A program made the position numbers and the translations under genes. Shown piece after piece: positions 1 to 12,859 of a stretch of DNA of 64,000 nt. The notes below the pieces were generated by a model. It was given only the letters and a program-made list of their open reading frames with translations. It was not told where the DNA came from and made no database searches. Origin of the DNA: Nilaparvata lugens (taxonomy: Eukaryota; Arthropoda; Insecta; Hemiptera; Delphacidae); assembly GCF_014356525.2 (NCBI RefSeq), contig NC_052506.1, positions 14,072,783-14,136,782 on the forward strand, in the 5' to 3' direction. Numbering within the stretch: position 1 is the stretch's first letter; every line of letters begins with the position of its first letter.

Positions 1-73
1 AATTGTTCTATAATTAACAACAGTGTTGTTGTATAGGTTGTAGAAAAATACTGCTGAGAGGTGCTTGATAGAT

Positions 74-114
74 AGAAGGTATCTGAATGTAGCAACCACA
101 TTCAAATACCTTCT
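74..114. repeat. Short inverted repeat (hairpin)
   Basis: Arms AGAAGGTATCTGAATGT and ACATTCAAATACCTTCT pair with one mismatch around a seven-base loop. It could be a terminal hairpin of an old MITE. No function can be assigned. Confidence 0.6.
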
Positions 115-275
115 TATTATTCCATATACATAATCCCTTTTCATATATTTTATCAGAGTTCTTTAGAAATAAAACACTTATTAAAATGGGCTGCTTTTAA
201 ATAAATATATATAAATTTTGAAATATAAATTTAAATTAATAACTTTTACCAGAAATAATTAGTCATATGAATTTA

Positions 276-333
276 AACATATGTTCGTTTAGTATAACAT
301 ATAGTTCGTTTAGTATTAACATATGTTAGTTTT
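276..333. repeat. Tandem 20-22 bp repeat, about 2.8 units
   Basis: Units start with AACATAT at 276, 296 and 318 and share GTTCGTTTAGTAT or a shortened form. It is a small minisatellite-like array in AT-rich DNA. Confidence 0.6.
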
Positions 334-2116
334 ATATTAATTGGGAAACAGTTATTGAATTTTATTTTATTTTAGAACCTGAAGATGGTGTAAACCGAAA
401 CTAGTTGTTCAACTATTTTAAAGTTTTTTAAATAATGAAGGGTGCTATAAGATTTATTTTGTTTTATTATTTCTTTAGAATTATTATATGAAGCGATTTC
501 TGTTGCCATTCATTCTTATTTTGTATTCTCATATCAGGCATATAATTCTCATATTGACTCTCAGCTTATGTCTCCACATTTGAGCTGACAATCTCAAACC
601 TTGAAGAGTTATAAAATTTCCAGTCAACCCTATTCCACTCATGTTTTCTTAAAAACTGAAGATATTGATAGTTCATATTCAGTCTCTTCAGAACTGTTTT
701 CTCTGTTTTATTCGCTCTGTAGCAGAAAATAACTTGAAAAGTCAATGAGAAGCTAGTTCCAACTCAGTTCAATCACAGACAAATTATACAAGCTATTAAA
801 CAGTATCTTCACTCTATAGTTCAATCAATTGCATGTAACTTGTAGCTCCTATCGTGGCTATAGAAAGTCAGTAAACAATGATAATAACTTTATTATTGAT
901 AAGATTTGTACTTTATACATGTACAACATGCTAATTCGTTAATGAACTTACCCCGGCGCACAATAAGTATCAACTAAGGAATCCCACAATGAATCTTCAA
1001 AATTCTCCATAGAAAGCACTGTTCGCCGTAAAGAAGTGGTGTTCTAAACGAAAGTATTCACTGATAGAACTAGTGAACTATCAATCACCACTCTACACCG
1101 CACAATTTAATCATAATATTGTAGTTTATTATGATAACTTGAGGTACTGTAAAAGTTTAATGAATGATGCAAACGATTAAATAATATAGCCTAATAAACT
1201 GGAAATCAACAACATTTAAAGCATATTTTTATTCCTCAATCTCCAGCAATCTTTAGAATCCTCCATATTCCACATCTAAGCCCTCCTCTAATTCAATCAT
1301 TTCAACAAAATCACTACCAATCTCTCATGTATTGTTGTAATATTTCCATAAAGTAGTAGTAATGACGTTACATTGTGATGACATTCTCATGAAATGTTCA
1401 TTGTATTGTTTTTGATAAATAAATTGTTCTATTGGAACAGTTTGAGAGATTTGAGATTATCACATGTCACAATTCAGGTATTCAGAAAGTCACTATCCAT
1501 ACTGCCCTGCAGATAAGACATACATATACTCAATTAGAAATACTCAACAGGCATGATGACTGTGGAAATCTATACAGATATACGAGAAACCATCCAGTAG
1601 CCTACACAACAGACTGTTTAAATAAACACAAAATATGATTGGAATGATGAAGCCAAAAATGAGTTGAGCGCGCGCTGTGGCGAAGCACTTGAACACAAAA
1701 AGGTGCTGCACTGTGCACTGTGCGCTGTAACACATGTTGATAGAGCGGCAGCCAATGAACGCTCAGCAGCTTGCAGCCTGATGGATGATAGCAGCCACAT
1801 AGTAGTCGGAAAAGAAAATATTATGGCAGGATACAATGAGAATAAATAGAAAAGATCTTTGCTGTAACAATGAACAGCGAATGAGTGGAAGAACGGTCAG
1901 CAGTGGTTGGACGAGGAGAGTTGATGAGACTCTCATTAGACTTCCTGTCAGTTTTAAGCGAATTGCACTCAAGTACTCAACAGTTGCGGCGTCGACATGA
2001 TTGGAAGGAATAGTGCATGCACCAAGTCGTCCACTCATCTCTCTTGTGTTGGAATAACTGAACAGAGGCCGGCATTAGCATGACAACTCGGCTGCCGGCT
2101 AGTATTCCAAATCATT

Positions 2117-2191
2117 CAGTCAACAGACGGACTGCTTGACTGTGACTGTCGGCTCATCTTTGTTGGCATTCCCTACAGTCACAATGAAACA
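2117..2191 (+). other. Weak candidate first exon (tiny ATG exon with donor)
   Basis: A TCAGTC initiator-like sequence at about 2117 precedes a non-AT-rich leader. An ATG at 2184 (context TCACAATGA) opens a five-codon coding start, M-K-Q-V-H, that runs into a GTAGGC splice-donor-like sequence. Very short first coding exons of this kind occur in insect secreted-protein genes such as cuticle proteins. No second exon was identified downstream, so this is a suggestion only. Confidence 0.15.
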
Positions 2192-2199
2192 AGTTCACG

Positions 2200-2900
2200 G
2201 TAGGCTCTATCTATACATTATTCTATAGAATCGATAATGCCATCGAATCGACTTCAGCAGTCATTGTCTGATTGTAACAGAGGATAAATAAACGGTTTAT
2301 AAGACCTATTCAAATTATCGAGTGTGAACAAGGAATGCAGATGTAAAGTAAGGTGTAAAGATAACTCATGAAAAAATTGAATCGATTTGAGAATATATTA
2401 ACTTTTTATATTCTGGAATTATATTTGGATTTTCCATGTTCTATAATATAATGGAGACTGAACAGTTTTTCTACCTCACCGCACGCTCGTTATTGTGAAA
2501 AATAACTCATAATTTCTGCTCATTATCTTCTTATCTTTGACGAGCCAATCAGAAGACCAGGATTGGAACTTCCCAAGGTCACGTGACGTATCTAGTATTT
2601 GCAACATGTAAAAAGCATTATTGTTAGATAGGCGTTTTATTGACAGTTTCCATTCTGTACCAATTCTGTGACCGAACTGACCAAGCATACAACAATGGAA
2701 CAAACACGTGGCAAGCTACGCTTTCGATCCACGGAAAATTAAATTCGATCAGCTCATTGAAAAAATTATTTTAAGATTTCCAATGATTACAACATATGTT
2801 AGAATATCATGTGTCAATTATCTCAGTTCCATATGGCATTCACCTTACCATGTTCATAACCTTACTAAATAGGATCCTTTTTCATCCTTTGAAACCCTTA
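2200..2900. other. No gene seen
   Basis: AT-rich sequence between the weak candidate exon and the next repeat. Short ORFs on both strands have no recognisable domain. I see no RNA gene or clear repeat. Confidence 0.5.
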
Positions 2901-2904
2901 GAGG

Positions 2905-3340
2905 CAAAATATCTCAAAATCCTTTCTTAGTGCGCGTCTAGCATGTTTGAAGAATATTTGTGCAGAGTTTTAAGTCTGTAGGCCAATTAGTTTGAGCTGC
3001 AGTGTGATTTTACATGAAAATTTTCAAAAAATGCCCTCTCCTGGACCCCTTTCTGCTCCTGGTCAGGATTTTTCTGTATAGATCTAATTTTTTTCGTAGC
3101 TGAACAAAAAAGTCCCTCATGACTTTGCTGTGCAATAAGCGGTTGAAAAGTACAACATTTTTGGGAACCCCAGCTCCCTCAGGGGGGCAAATTTCTGAAA
3201 ATCTTTTCTTAGTGGATTTTTTGAGGCTATCATAAACAATTGTGCAAAATTCAAGTTTGTAGGCTCAGTAGTTTGGGCTATGGTGTGATTTCAGTCTGTC
3301 GGGGCTTAGGTAGCCTTTTATAGATATAGAGATAATCATA
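2905..3340. repeat. Unclassified interspersed repeat with an internal duplication
   Basis: Two related blocks (about 2905-3010 and 3185-3290) share CTTTTCTTAGTG-like, TTTGTAGGC-like and AGTTTG(A/G)GCT-like strings followed by GTGTGATTT. The block ends in TTTTATAGATATAGAGAT, which resembles the end of the RTE-like fragment near 42.73 kb. It looks like the 3' part of a transposable element. The class is not certain. Confidence 0.45.
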
Positions 3341-3860
3341 AGACGTCTCACATCAATTCATTGTGATCACTTATTTCCACAAAGTAGAACAGAGCACATT
3401 TTGTTTCATCTTATGTTTTCATCCCTTCGTGTGCTTCAATGAGCTTTGCTAACTATATTTTGTTGTCTGATTGAATATGTTTGACCCAACTTTGTAACCA
3501 TATGATCAAGAGATTTACAAAATGCACATTGAACATTATCGATCCCACACTGTCTAAATCAGGGCTCAGGTTGTATTTTGGAATCAATCAAATTTCATTC
3601 ATTCAAGTAGTTGCATATTAAAGACAAGCTTCACAGCATTGAATCGTCACAATCAATAATAAACACAGGAAATACAATAGTGCAAGGAGGAGACGTCAAT
3701 GAAAAAACACTGCCTCTTCGAGCACCCCCTGGAAGAAATTGTTTAATTCTAGTTGATTTAAAGGAAATTTTTATTTTTCAATAATTCTATGATTTTTAAT
3801 TTTCTTCCCTCAAGACATCCACTGTGTATGGCGCTCTTTTCAACAGAACTTCCCTTATCC
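3341..3860. other. No gene seen
   Basis: AT-rich DNA with no ORF that looks coding and no clear repeat. Confidence 0.5.
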
Positions 3861-3862
3861 TT

Positions 3863-3984
3863 CCAGTCATCTCTGAAAAGTTGGAAAAATCTTTAAAATT
3901 ATGGGGGAGTCTATTTATAATTTCCAGTCATCTTTGAAAAGTTGGATAGATCTTTAAAATTATGGGGGAGTCTATTTATAATTT
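3863..3984. repeat. Tandem duplication, 61-bp unit, two copies
   Basis: The unit starting CCAGTCATCT at 3863 recurs at 3924. Each contains GAAAAGTTGGA, TCTTTAAAATTATGGGGGAG and TCTATTTATAATTT. Few differences separate the copies, so the duplication is recent. Confidence 0.85.
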
Positions 3985-5869
3985 TTATTGCGCAATAGTG
4001 TGAGCCTTCCTCCAGAAGGGTTAGTCTATGTGCCTGGTAACCGAGGATTGAGCTACCACTCATCGTATTCTAGGAATGATCAAGTACAATGTTTTACATG
4101 TTCCTCAAACATATACAAGAAGTTGAAGAGTATTGTGTTGAATAGATGAGTGAATTTCATTTTAATTTTACTTTCCTTATCAATCCACTTCAGCCTCAAT
4201 AGTTCGTGAATAACTTGCAGGCAGTCATTCTTTTCTAACTTTCCCAAGCTATGAAAAATTGGATAATCTTCCCCTTAAAAAAAACTCTATTTTTATTCTA
4301 TCGAGAAATCCACCAATCTCGATATCTTCGTTTTCTCTTTGATAAGTATTATAAAGGATTGTTACGGATTGGATTGTTGAATATATTTTTCGTGTTTGCA
4401 TTATTACAGATAGTTGAAGGATAAGTGTGTGAGGATACTCCTGTATTCTACAATTCTACATCCTTCTTTCTTATAGAGGTTAAGTAGAAGTAGTACATTT
4501 TCAGTTGGATCAGGACCTTCTTTATACTTTTCTCCTCTGCAAGATGTATTTTCTAAACAGTTTACTGGTTCCGTAGAGAAGCACCTGTAATCTGCTACTA
4601 TAGTATAAGATAGTTTATTTCTTGGGAGCTATAGCTATGGATAGAGAAAATATAGCATACACTATATTTCTCTATGCTTACATATGAGCTACAAAATCTT
4701 CATAATAGGTTCAGAATATATGTGACAGAATATTGGATGATACAGAATTTGATTACCCAGGGCCTGCTGCAAACAAGAAAATTCAGTAGCAAGTATTCAA
4801 AAATTGTAAAACCCTTAATAGAATTTCAGAGAAAGCAGTATATAAATCAGAGTAACAACATTTAATGTCAGAATGAAAAGCGATTTTGTGTGAATTGTTG
4901 TTGAAGCTGCTTCCTGAGGGAGAAGCATGTTACGAATTAATCTGTCTTTTACACGTGAGTGTATCTTTCCGAGCAGACTGGACCGAGTAATGTTTATTCG
5001 GTGAGTGGAGATGAAATATCATCAGAGTTGAAATCATAGCGAGTATTGCAAGTCACCCGCATGAAAGCGATATTGAACAAGTGAGACCCTTTTCTCACTC
5101 TGTTACTCACTCTTTCTCTACGACTTCTATCCTTTTCCCATCTGACGCACTCTTCTTCCAACACCTGTTAGTTCCCAGACCAGTCACGTCGTCTGGTGTC
5201 TGTGATGTGACGCAGCAATTCACTAATTGAGCCCTCCTAGTCCAACATGACCTGTCCGATTTTTCACTAGTCCACACTTCTTTGGTCAATAATGATCGTA
5301 CAGTGGACTGTAATTACTTGGTAGAGATTGATGGGTCTCATAGACCGCTTGAAAAATATCTTGTATGCTCTTAATCTTTGAATGAGGAATGCAGTTTCTT
5401 GAGTTTGGAACCACAAAAAGAATCACCAAATAGATTGAGTTCCCATCACATCATCCACGGAAAATCAAACAATGCTAATCATAATTTTTGAAGTTTGTAT
5501 GAAAGATAAAAAAATTATCATTCTTGTCAAGTTCAGATACAAATGGAAACTTGATAATTAGAAATGTTCCTTAACGATAGATTTCGTTTACGATAACAAT
5601 TGATTCAATGTACAAGTTTGTGTAAGGATAAGAATACAGTTCTGACATCCTTCAATTACATACTTTACATTGAGTTTTTTTTTTGTCCCTGACAATGAAA
5701 TATTTTTAATGTTCCTGGTATGAATAAGTACAGCAATCATGTGAGGAAAGTGAAATATAGTTCAATATATGTATTCTTCAATAAGATGTGTTGTATATTT
5801 TGATAGTCAGTTGTCAACATTTCAACCATGAAATGGTATCACTCTCAATCATGATTAGGCCTATGTGTC
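3985..5869. other. No gene seen
   Basis: No coding sequence, RNA gene or clear transposon was recognised. The 60-63 residue ORFs here are within what chance produces. Confidence 0.5.
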
Positions 5870-5871
5870 CG

Positions 5872-6360
5872 AATAGTTCTAGGCTCAATGTTTAACACTA
5901 TTATTTTCATTATTCAATTAGATGAACTACCTATATATTAGTAGTATTACCTATTACCTAATAGTTCTAGGCCCAATGTATAACACTATTATTTTCATTA
6001 TTCAATTAGTTAGATGAACTACCTATATCATCCATGTGCATTCCTTAAATTTCTAAATTTCTATCAAGGGGTTCCATTACCACCAGGTAATTCATGTTAA
6101 AATTTCGTAGCATTGGATTTGAGCTGTTACCTTGTAAGGCTGGTGAAAAAAATATCATTTGACCCAATGTATAACACTATTATTTATATTATTCAATTAG
6201 TTATATAAACTACCTATATCATCCATGTACATTCCTTAAATTTCTCACTATTTTTCAATTTCTATCAAGGGGTTCCATCACCACCAGGTAATTCATGTTA
6301 AAATTTCTTATCATTGGATTTAGGCTGTTCTCTTGTACGACTGTTGGAAAAATATCATTG
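5872..6360. repeat. Tandem duplication, about 191-bp unit, with a partial third copy
   Basis: CCCAATGTATAACACTATTAT begins at 5972 and again at 6163 (offset 191). A shortened, diverged unit starts with CTCAATGTTTAACAC at 5884. Units share CATCCATGT, AAGGGGTTCCAT, ACCACCAGGTAATTCATG and ATTGGATTT. The copies differ by small indels and substitutions, so the array is older than the 61-bp duplication. Confidence 0.85.
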
Positions 6361-7554
6361 AATAGTAGCAGAAGGGTCGTCGTGAGAAAATTGAACTCTT
6401 GTCATTCAAGCACCTTGACAAGAGGCCGCGCCGCCACTATGGTAAAACAGAAAAAGAGGTGTCATACCATTCTAGTCGCGTATCTTCAAACTTTTCAGAC
6501 ACGGTATATGAATGATATTGGTCTTGAATAACAAAACCGGGTTTGGGGGTATATTGGCAGGTTCTTTTGTCAGCTCTAATCATGATTGGCACCCGACACC
6601 GTCTTTAATATTTTCATTGTGCAATACTCTCCCGATGGCAAGTCTTTCACGCGAACAAAGCAATACAGACTATGAAGGGATAGAACTTTTTATGGGAGAA
6701 TTTACATCGTATTAGAGGGCCTTGCACATCTATTGTGGCTGCACACAGGGCCTGCAATTGACGTCTAGCGGGCCAATCAAGGTCACTCACTCCTCACTTC
6801 TCATCCTTTGTCAATCAATAATAAAAAACAGCTACAGCTGCCTGAAAAAAATACAATAATTTACTATATTTCTACTACTGAGTCCAACTGTTACACCTGA
6901 AAACAGCAGACCTTATACAATTTGATAGACGGGGGTAGTAGCTGTTGAAATTCACACTATCTATAACCACAGACTGACCATAGATTCTTGTCTCAACCAG
7001 GTTGTAGCAATGTCAGCATAGCTTCAAAAAATAATATTAATATCAGACTTCAGATTCTGTTGTTGGTACATCTCACCAATATCTATCCAGTGATATCCAT
7101 CCATAATGAAAACACTGGGATTTTGTCAGAAAGAACACTAATTTATTGTAAAATTACATAAATGTTTCAACACCAATGGAGTCATCTTCTGTGCTCAATA
7201 TTGATATTATTTGTAAGAAACGCTGACTTCACTTTAATTCGCCCTAGCAATAGTTTTGGCAAAACAAACCTTCCACGAAGTCAGAGTAGTGAACAGTCAG
7301 CCTGATTTAGGGTTGAGGATGTTCAGACGTCTATAATACATCATTGCATGACTATTTTGATAAGCATTTTTCAATAACGTACAGTATCTCATCAGCCATG
7401 AAAAGAGCAGAAATCTCGAAAAATAATAAGTTCGCTAATAGAAACAATATAATTTGAAGCAAGAAAGAGGAAAATCATTGATGAAATGTTAAATTTGGTA
7501 GATTCTAATGCAGTCGCATCCATCTTCGAATATTGATTTGAATTCGAATTATCC
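6361..7554. other. No gene seen
   Basis: A modestly GC-richer stretch (about 6380-6720) carries two overlapping 67-78 codon ORFs without recognisable domains. It could be regulatory or part of a repeat. The rest is AT-rich and featureless to me. Confidence 0.45.
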
Positions 7555-7555
7555 A

Positions 7556-7950
7556 ATTTCAAATTTGTTTGTCTCATGCGATGACATTCTTCCAGCTCGA
7601 TTCTACGTTGAGCATTGAACTGTCTTCATAGCTCCTCTTAATAAAATTTATTCTAAACTCATCCTGTGTGGGATTATACGATTCAGAATATACTCACTGT
7701 CATTTTAAATAGAGCCTGGATAAGATTCCCCTATTGAATTAAACTTTCTAAATTATTCAATTTCGAATTTATTTGTCTCATGCGATGACATTCTTCCAGC
7801 TCGATTCTACGTTGAGCATTGAACTGTCTTCATAGCTCCTCTAATAAAATTTATTCTAAACTCATCCTGTGTGGGATTATACGATTCAGAATATACTCAC
7901 TGTCATTTTAAAACGATCCTGGATAAGATTTCCCTATTGAATTGAAATTT
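7556..7950. repeat. Tandem duplication, 204-bp unit, two copies
   Basis: GTCTCATGCGATGACATTCT starts at 7571 and 7775. The copies share the following GCTCGATTCTACGTTGAGC through GATTCAGAATATACTCACTG and differ by a one-base deletion and a few substitutions. The duplication is recent and local. Confidence 0.9.
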
Positions 7951-8755
7951 TGACATGGTTATTGATATGGTCGCATCATCCATCATTCAATCATTCATTG
8001 AATTTGGATTTTTTGAGCTTATGAAGTTATTTAGTCATTCTTGAAGCTCTTATTTCATGCCGTGATACATTGTGCACTCCCACTAGCAGGATCAATTGAA
8101 ATTCTATTTGAATGAATGATTGCAGTTGACATGAGTGTGGATACTACTCCTTTCATGTTTGGAGTCGGCTCTGATGCAATGTGATGATGACGATTTATTA
8201 ATGTGTGGCCCGCTTTCAGCAAACACAAAACTCTTTTATAGTGCATCTCGTTCTTTGTGTGTCAACCCCTGAATGTTTTATGATCGCTCATAACACATCA
8301 CTAAACTCTCACTGCCTAGAACAGGGATCACCGTGCCCATAGTAAATCCTCCCTGAATACACAAAATCATCCATTATCATGCAGATTACACCCGGCTTCA
8401 ATTAGAAATGGATGCTTTCAAAACGAAAATGCAGGACAACTGAAATGTGGAGCTTTGTTCCAATATGGTCGAGTATTGTCATTTTTCTAAAAGATGGCAG
8501 GCATCAATAGGCATATTACTTATACGAGAATCAATGGAATATTGATTTGGACGTTTACATACCACCCAACTACATTCAATTGTTCTATATTCATGACTCC
8601 AGGGAAGTAGAAGGGGAAATAGAAGAGCGAATTTGAAAAGTTGAAAACATGGTCTAAAATGATGATTCTGACTAGAATCTGATTAAAATTAGTTATAATC
8701 ACACATAATCGATGAATTTCAAGATTAGATAGCATTTAGTCAGAAGTAATGAATT
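7951..8755. other. No gene seen
   Basis: AT-rich sequence. Short antisense ORFs have no domain. No structural RNA or repeat was recognised. Confidence 0.5.
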
Positions 8756-8756
8756 T

Positions 8757-8990
8757 TTTAAAATAATTATTATTATCAAACGAAAATCCCAATTAAATGC
8801 TGTAATTGAAGTCCCCGAAGACTTCCGCTGAACCGAAATATTCTTAGTACGAAATAATAGTCTTAGTATGCTACGGCATTTTGACGTCACCGGGCATGCG
8901 CAGAAGGCCGAAATAGAAATAGTAGTCATGCGCACTGGTCGAAATATTCTTAGTATAATGACGTCATCAATGACGTCATTGCGCATGCGC
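8757..8990 (+). repeat. MITE-like repeat rich in CRE and GCGCATGCGC motifs, copy 1
   Basis: It carries AATTATTATTATCAAACGAAAATCCC, then two CGAAATATTCTTAGTA-type motifs, three perfect TGACGTCA sites (8882, 8959, 8971) and GCGCATGCGC (8981). A copy in opposite orientation lies at about 24100-24365. It is probably a non-autonomous DNA element. TGACGTCA is the CREB/ATF site and GCGCATGCGC resembles the NRF-1 site; use of either by the host is inference. Confidence 0.6.
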
Positions 8991-11383
8991 TGTACAGTTC
9001 TACACCATCACAGTAACAAGTTAATGCTCACGCACGCGAGTCCGCGTGATCAGTGTTACCAACAATAGAAACTCTAAACTATAATTTCCCTATGGATTCC
9101 TACAGCAAGATTTCTTCCCTAGCAATAGCTTGGCTCAACATCAGATCATTACTGTAGTAACTCAAAAAAGCTGTACTCAAAAAGCTCTTATGTTTCTACT
9201 CTAGGGGAATTATCTATTAGAAGTGAACTATAAACAATCAATATTCATTTGATGAATTAATAGATTACTATGGCATTTCTTCCCACCTTACCATTCATCA
9301 AATCGATTTTTAAGGCTAATTAATTTTTTTTAAGGAAAATATCAACTTATTTCGAGTTGATACAGTAATGCATAGGAAGTTGAGTTCAATTTTTCTACTT
9401 GATATCATCTGGTGAAATTTAAACAATATAACATTTCTATTTGGAGATTGATTAATTAGTTCATTGATCACATTAGCAATTATTAGTTTCATATTTCATT
9501 TCAAATTAAGGGTCATGTTGAGGGTCTCAACCAACGTATTTTTTAATTCCTCACACTAACCTTTCAAATCAATGTGAAGCGACTGTATTTGAATTCACAC
9601 CATTCTTTTACAATGGATGATTATTATTTTCAAGGGTGCCCAGGGGATACATATTACATGGGGGGGGAGAGTTTCTTAATTCAGTGGGGGGAGGGTGCGT
9701 TCACCCGTGTTATCATAACAATAATTTCAATCTTTTAATTTGTTCCTTTCAATAGCTTCAATGCTTCACATTGAGTTGTTTGGCTATTGTAAATACCAAC
9801 CAATATGTGGAATGCAAATAGATACTATAGATATTATAGACTAACATGATAGAACATAATTTCGACTTAGATTACATCATCATCAGTATTTTCAATGTCC
9901 CTTTGAATGATATTCTATTGATTTGGAATGTTTACTCAAAATCAAGAGGAAGAAGACTTTCAATGATATAGAATGAAACACATGTTGCAATCTATTATTA
10001 TGACAATAATCCAAGGTTATGCTCCACGAAGTTCCATGATGATTCTGCAATTAAATATTCGCAATTTCATTTCTTTTGTTATTCCAAATTCTCCAATAAC
10101 TCTTCAGTTGATAATTGATTAAAATATAATTATATGAGAGATTTTTAATATTATCATTAATAATTAGAGCTTACCCATAATATTAAAATTCATATTCATA
10201 ATCATATTATGATGACTGCTGCAATAGATTAAAATATCAATATTTTGATAACTTTGTCTTTTCAAGTTTTCTTCAATTTTTAAATGAGAGAGTAAGACTT
10301 TTAAAGATACAGAAAAATGTTAAGACTTTCAATATACAGAGTATTGAATACAGACTTTTGAATACCGATTTCCATTCAAGATGATTCACTGAAGTTTATA
10401 CTTTTGACCAAGCTTGTACTTGAAATCGTTTTGGATAGGGCCTATGAGATACTTAGGTTTCACTCCAATTGAAATTTCGTTGGGTTACTAACACCCCTCC
10501 CCCGTCTATGCGTTCTTGAAATTCTTGGGTTCTCTCTAAATCAATAAAATTCTTGTATGGGGGTCCCAAAAAAGCTAGTGATGTAGTATGACTGACGAAA
10601 ATTTGTATAGATGGGGGGGAGTGTGTAGAGAAGCTAATTTTTTTTTTCTGAATTAATTGTTGTTGGGGGGTAAGGGGTCAACCGAGTAAAGCAAGTTTGA
10701 TAATGATATTGATGTATTGTGAAAATCATTACTCCAATACTTCAGTATCTTATCATTTAGAACACTTTATAAAACTTTAATAGCCTACACTTGATAATAC
10801 TCGATAATACTTTAATATACTTAGCAATACACAAAATTATGGTGGAGAGGCTACTGATCCATGACAGATGGCAATCATAAGTGTGGTGATTTAAATTTCG
10901 ACAATGTATAGGATGTTTTGGGCCATCTATACATGGTCGAAGACTCAAGATAATACACTATAGCTCTCTGGAATCGACATCCACGAGAATGACATTCACA
11001 ATTATTTAAAACTACCATAAACTATAACTTCGCTTTGCTCTTTGAATAGGAAATAGAATTAGTGTTAAGAAGCCAATCTAATAAATGAATTCTATATAAT
11101 AAGAAGCCAATTAATTGTGATAGTGTGAAATTGAGTGGGTATTATTGCAGTTGTTTTTTGTGTATCAGGTCTAAACCTGAGTGTCTTTCTAAGCAAGAGT
11201 GTCTTTTGAACCTCATGTCTAAGAAGTAAGATAAGAAAGAAGTAAGGATAAGAAGTAAGAACTTTAGTTAGTTCTTAGTTCTTGAAGACCTGAACTTTAT
11301 TTTAGTTCTTTGTAATTAATATTCCACATTGTGCCATGAAGATTAACTAAGTCATGGTATGAAGAAATTCTCGGCGACATAAT
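8991..11383. other. No gene seen; G-run-containing stretches
   Basis: AT-rich DNA with short G runs at 9660-9700, 10610-10620 and 10664-10676, and a C run near 10490. These may be worn transposon pieces. No ORF is convincing. Confidence 0.45.
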
Positions 11384-11385
11384 CT

Positions 11386-11486
11386 GATATCCGGTGTGAG
11401 GTGAAGAGGTTTATAGAACACCTCCACCGGTTACAGATTGATATCTGGTGTGAGGTAAATTGGTTTATAAATACCTCCACCGGTTC
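11386..11486. repeat. Two tandem hairpin units (54-bp period)
   Basis: GATATCCGGTGTGAGGT (11386) and GATATCTGGTGTGAGGT (11440) each precede a loop and then the partly complementary ACCTCCACCGG. Each unit can therefore fold into its own stem, and the second stem keeps the complement despite its C-to-T change opposite G. Function is unknown. Confidence 0.7.
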
Positions 11487-12855
11487 ATTACAAAAGACCA
11501 TTCTAGTATTCAATGTATTGATATCACTGCGACTTTGATGTTGCCTCTTCTTACAAATAAATACTACCCTCTCAATGGAACAGTTGAAGAAAATGTTTGC
11601 AAATTGGCTAGGGAAACAATAGTCCCATCTGTCTACTCTCAAAATCCGAAGAAACTATACTATAGTGTGAGGGTCAGCTACACTTTCCTTCGAAACCTTC
11701 CAGATTGTAGACTGGACAGACAATAAGCCCTTGTGAGAAAAGCTCATGTTCCTTCCAAAAAGAGTTTCAGCTAGAAAAGGTTTTGTTATGGAATACGTTT
11801 GAACCTCCGATAACATCACCCTATGTTTTTGGCGACCCATTTCCCTCTTAGCAGGTCACTTTCGACTCATTTATGTAATTCGAACAAGAATGCAGCTTTC
11901 AAAGTCAAACAGCAATACACACATGGATACAAGGAACTTCTTTCCTTTTCAAAGAAGTTGAGTGAATATTTCAAGATGATAATACAATATTGTCCATATA
12001 TGATTTGCTAATAATAAGGATGGAGAAGAGAATTACAATCATATTACTTCCTCTTATAATAATATTCATTCGCAAAGTTGAAATAGATCTTTCCTGTTAA
12101 ATCTATATGTTAAAAAATGTTAATTATCTCGATTTCCGAGTTTCAAAAATGGCCATGAATAACTTTTTGTGGAATCTATCGATTGGAACTCAACAGTTAT
12201 GTAATCAGGGTGATTCCCCCTACCTAAAACTGGGGTTCTCACCTCTCAAATATTCAAATTCAGTATTCTTTTGGTGAAAACGTGAATTATCTCGATTGAC
12301 AAGTTTAATCAAGCCATAAATACTTCCGTATTCAATTTTTTCCATTAGAACTTACTGGTTCTGAATCTACGATGACCTCCTCTTCATGGAACTTTCATAA
12401 TCGATGATCTATAAGCATATTTTTGTGCTCATCTGACCAAAATACACTTATCTTGTGAAGCTTGGAAGAGCATTATTTTTTTGAATTCTGTTATTCTGAA
12501 TATTTTCATGGAACTAATGTCATAACTCATCAGGAACTGTAGAACTATTGATTCTACATCCAGAACAGTCAATTTTCGATGTACTTCTGGAAAATGCTCT
12601 TCCAACTTCAAACTGGCCTTGATGATTAATAGTAAAATCAAGCCCTGGCTTATCTTCGACCTCTATTATTCGTAGTTTTGTATGCATAAACTCTCAATAA
12701 TTCGTATATTCTATATTTAATTCATACATCAAGAATCAAGGGAGAGAAAGATAATGATTACAGTGTGGGCTAATGGCTAACTAATTGAGTTGATTGAATA
12801 TTTTTTTAATCAGCTTATAATTCTGAAATTTTTCATCTGCCATTTTAAAAATATG
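11487..12855. other. No gene seen; one inverted-repeat block
   Basis: An 88-codon ORF (11460-11726, +) has no domain I recognise. At 12459-12606, ends containing GGAAGAGCATT and AATGCTCTTCC face each other across about 130 bp, as in a small foldback element. Phrases such as AATTATCTCGATT recur at about 12123 and 12292, suggesting an old repeat. Confidence 0.4.
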
Positions 12856-12859
12856 TCAT

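Larger units (their letters stand above)
1..2100. other. No gene seen; AT-rich DNA with small repeats
   Basis: I see no supported coding region. Small structures present: an inverted repeat (arms 74-90 and 98-114, seven-base loop), a short array of about 2.8 units of 20-22 bp (276-333), and a piece at about 370-460 that shares the string GCCGAAACTAG or a close variant with a block near 33.17 kb. Short ORFs here lack recognisable domains. Confidence 0.5.
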
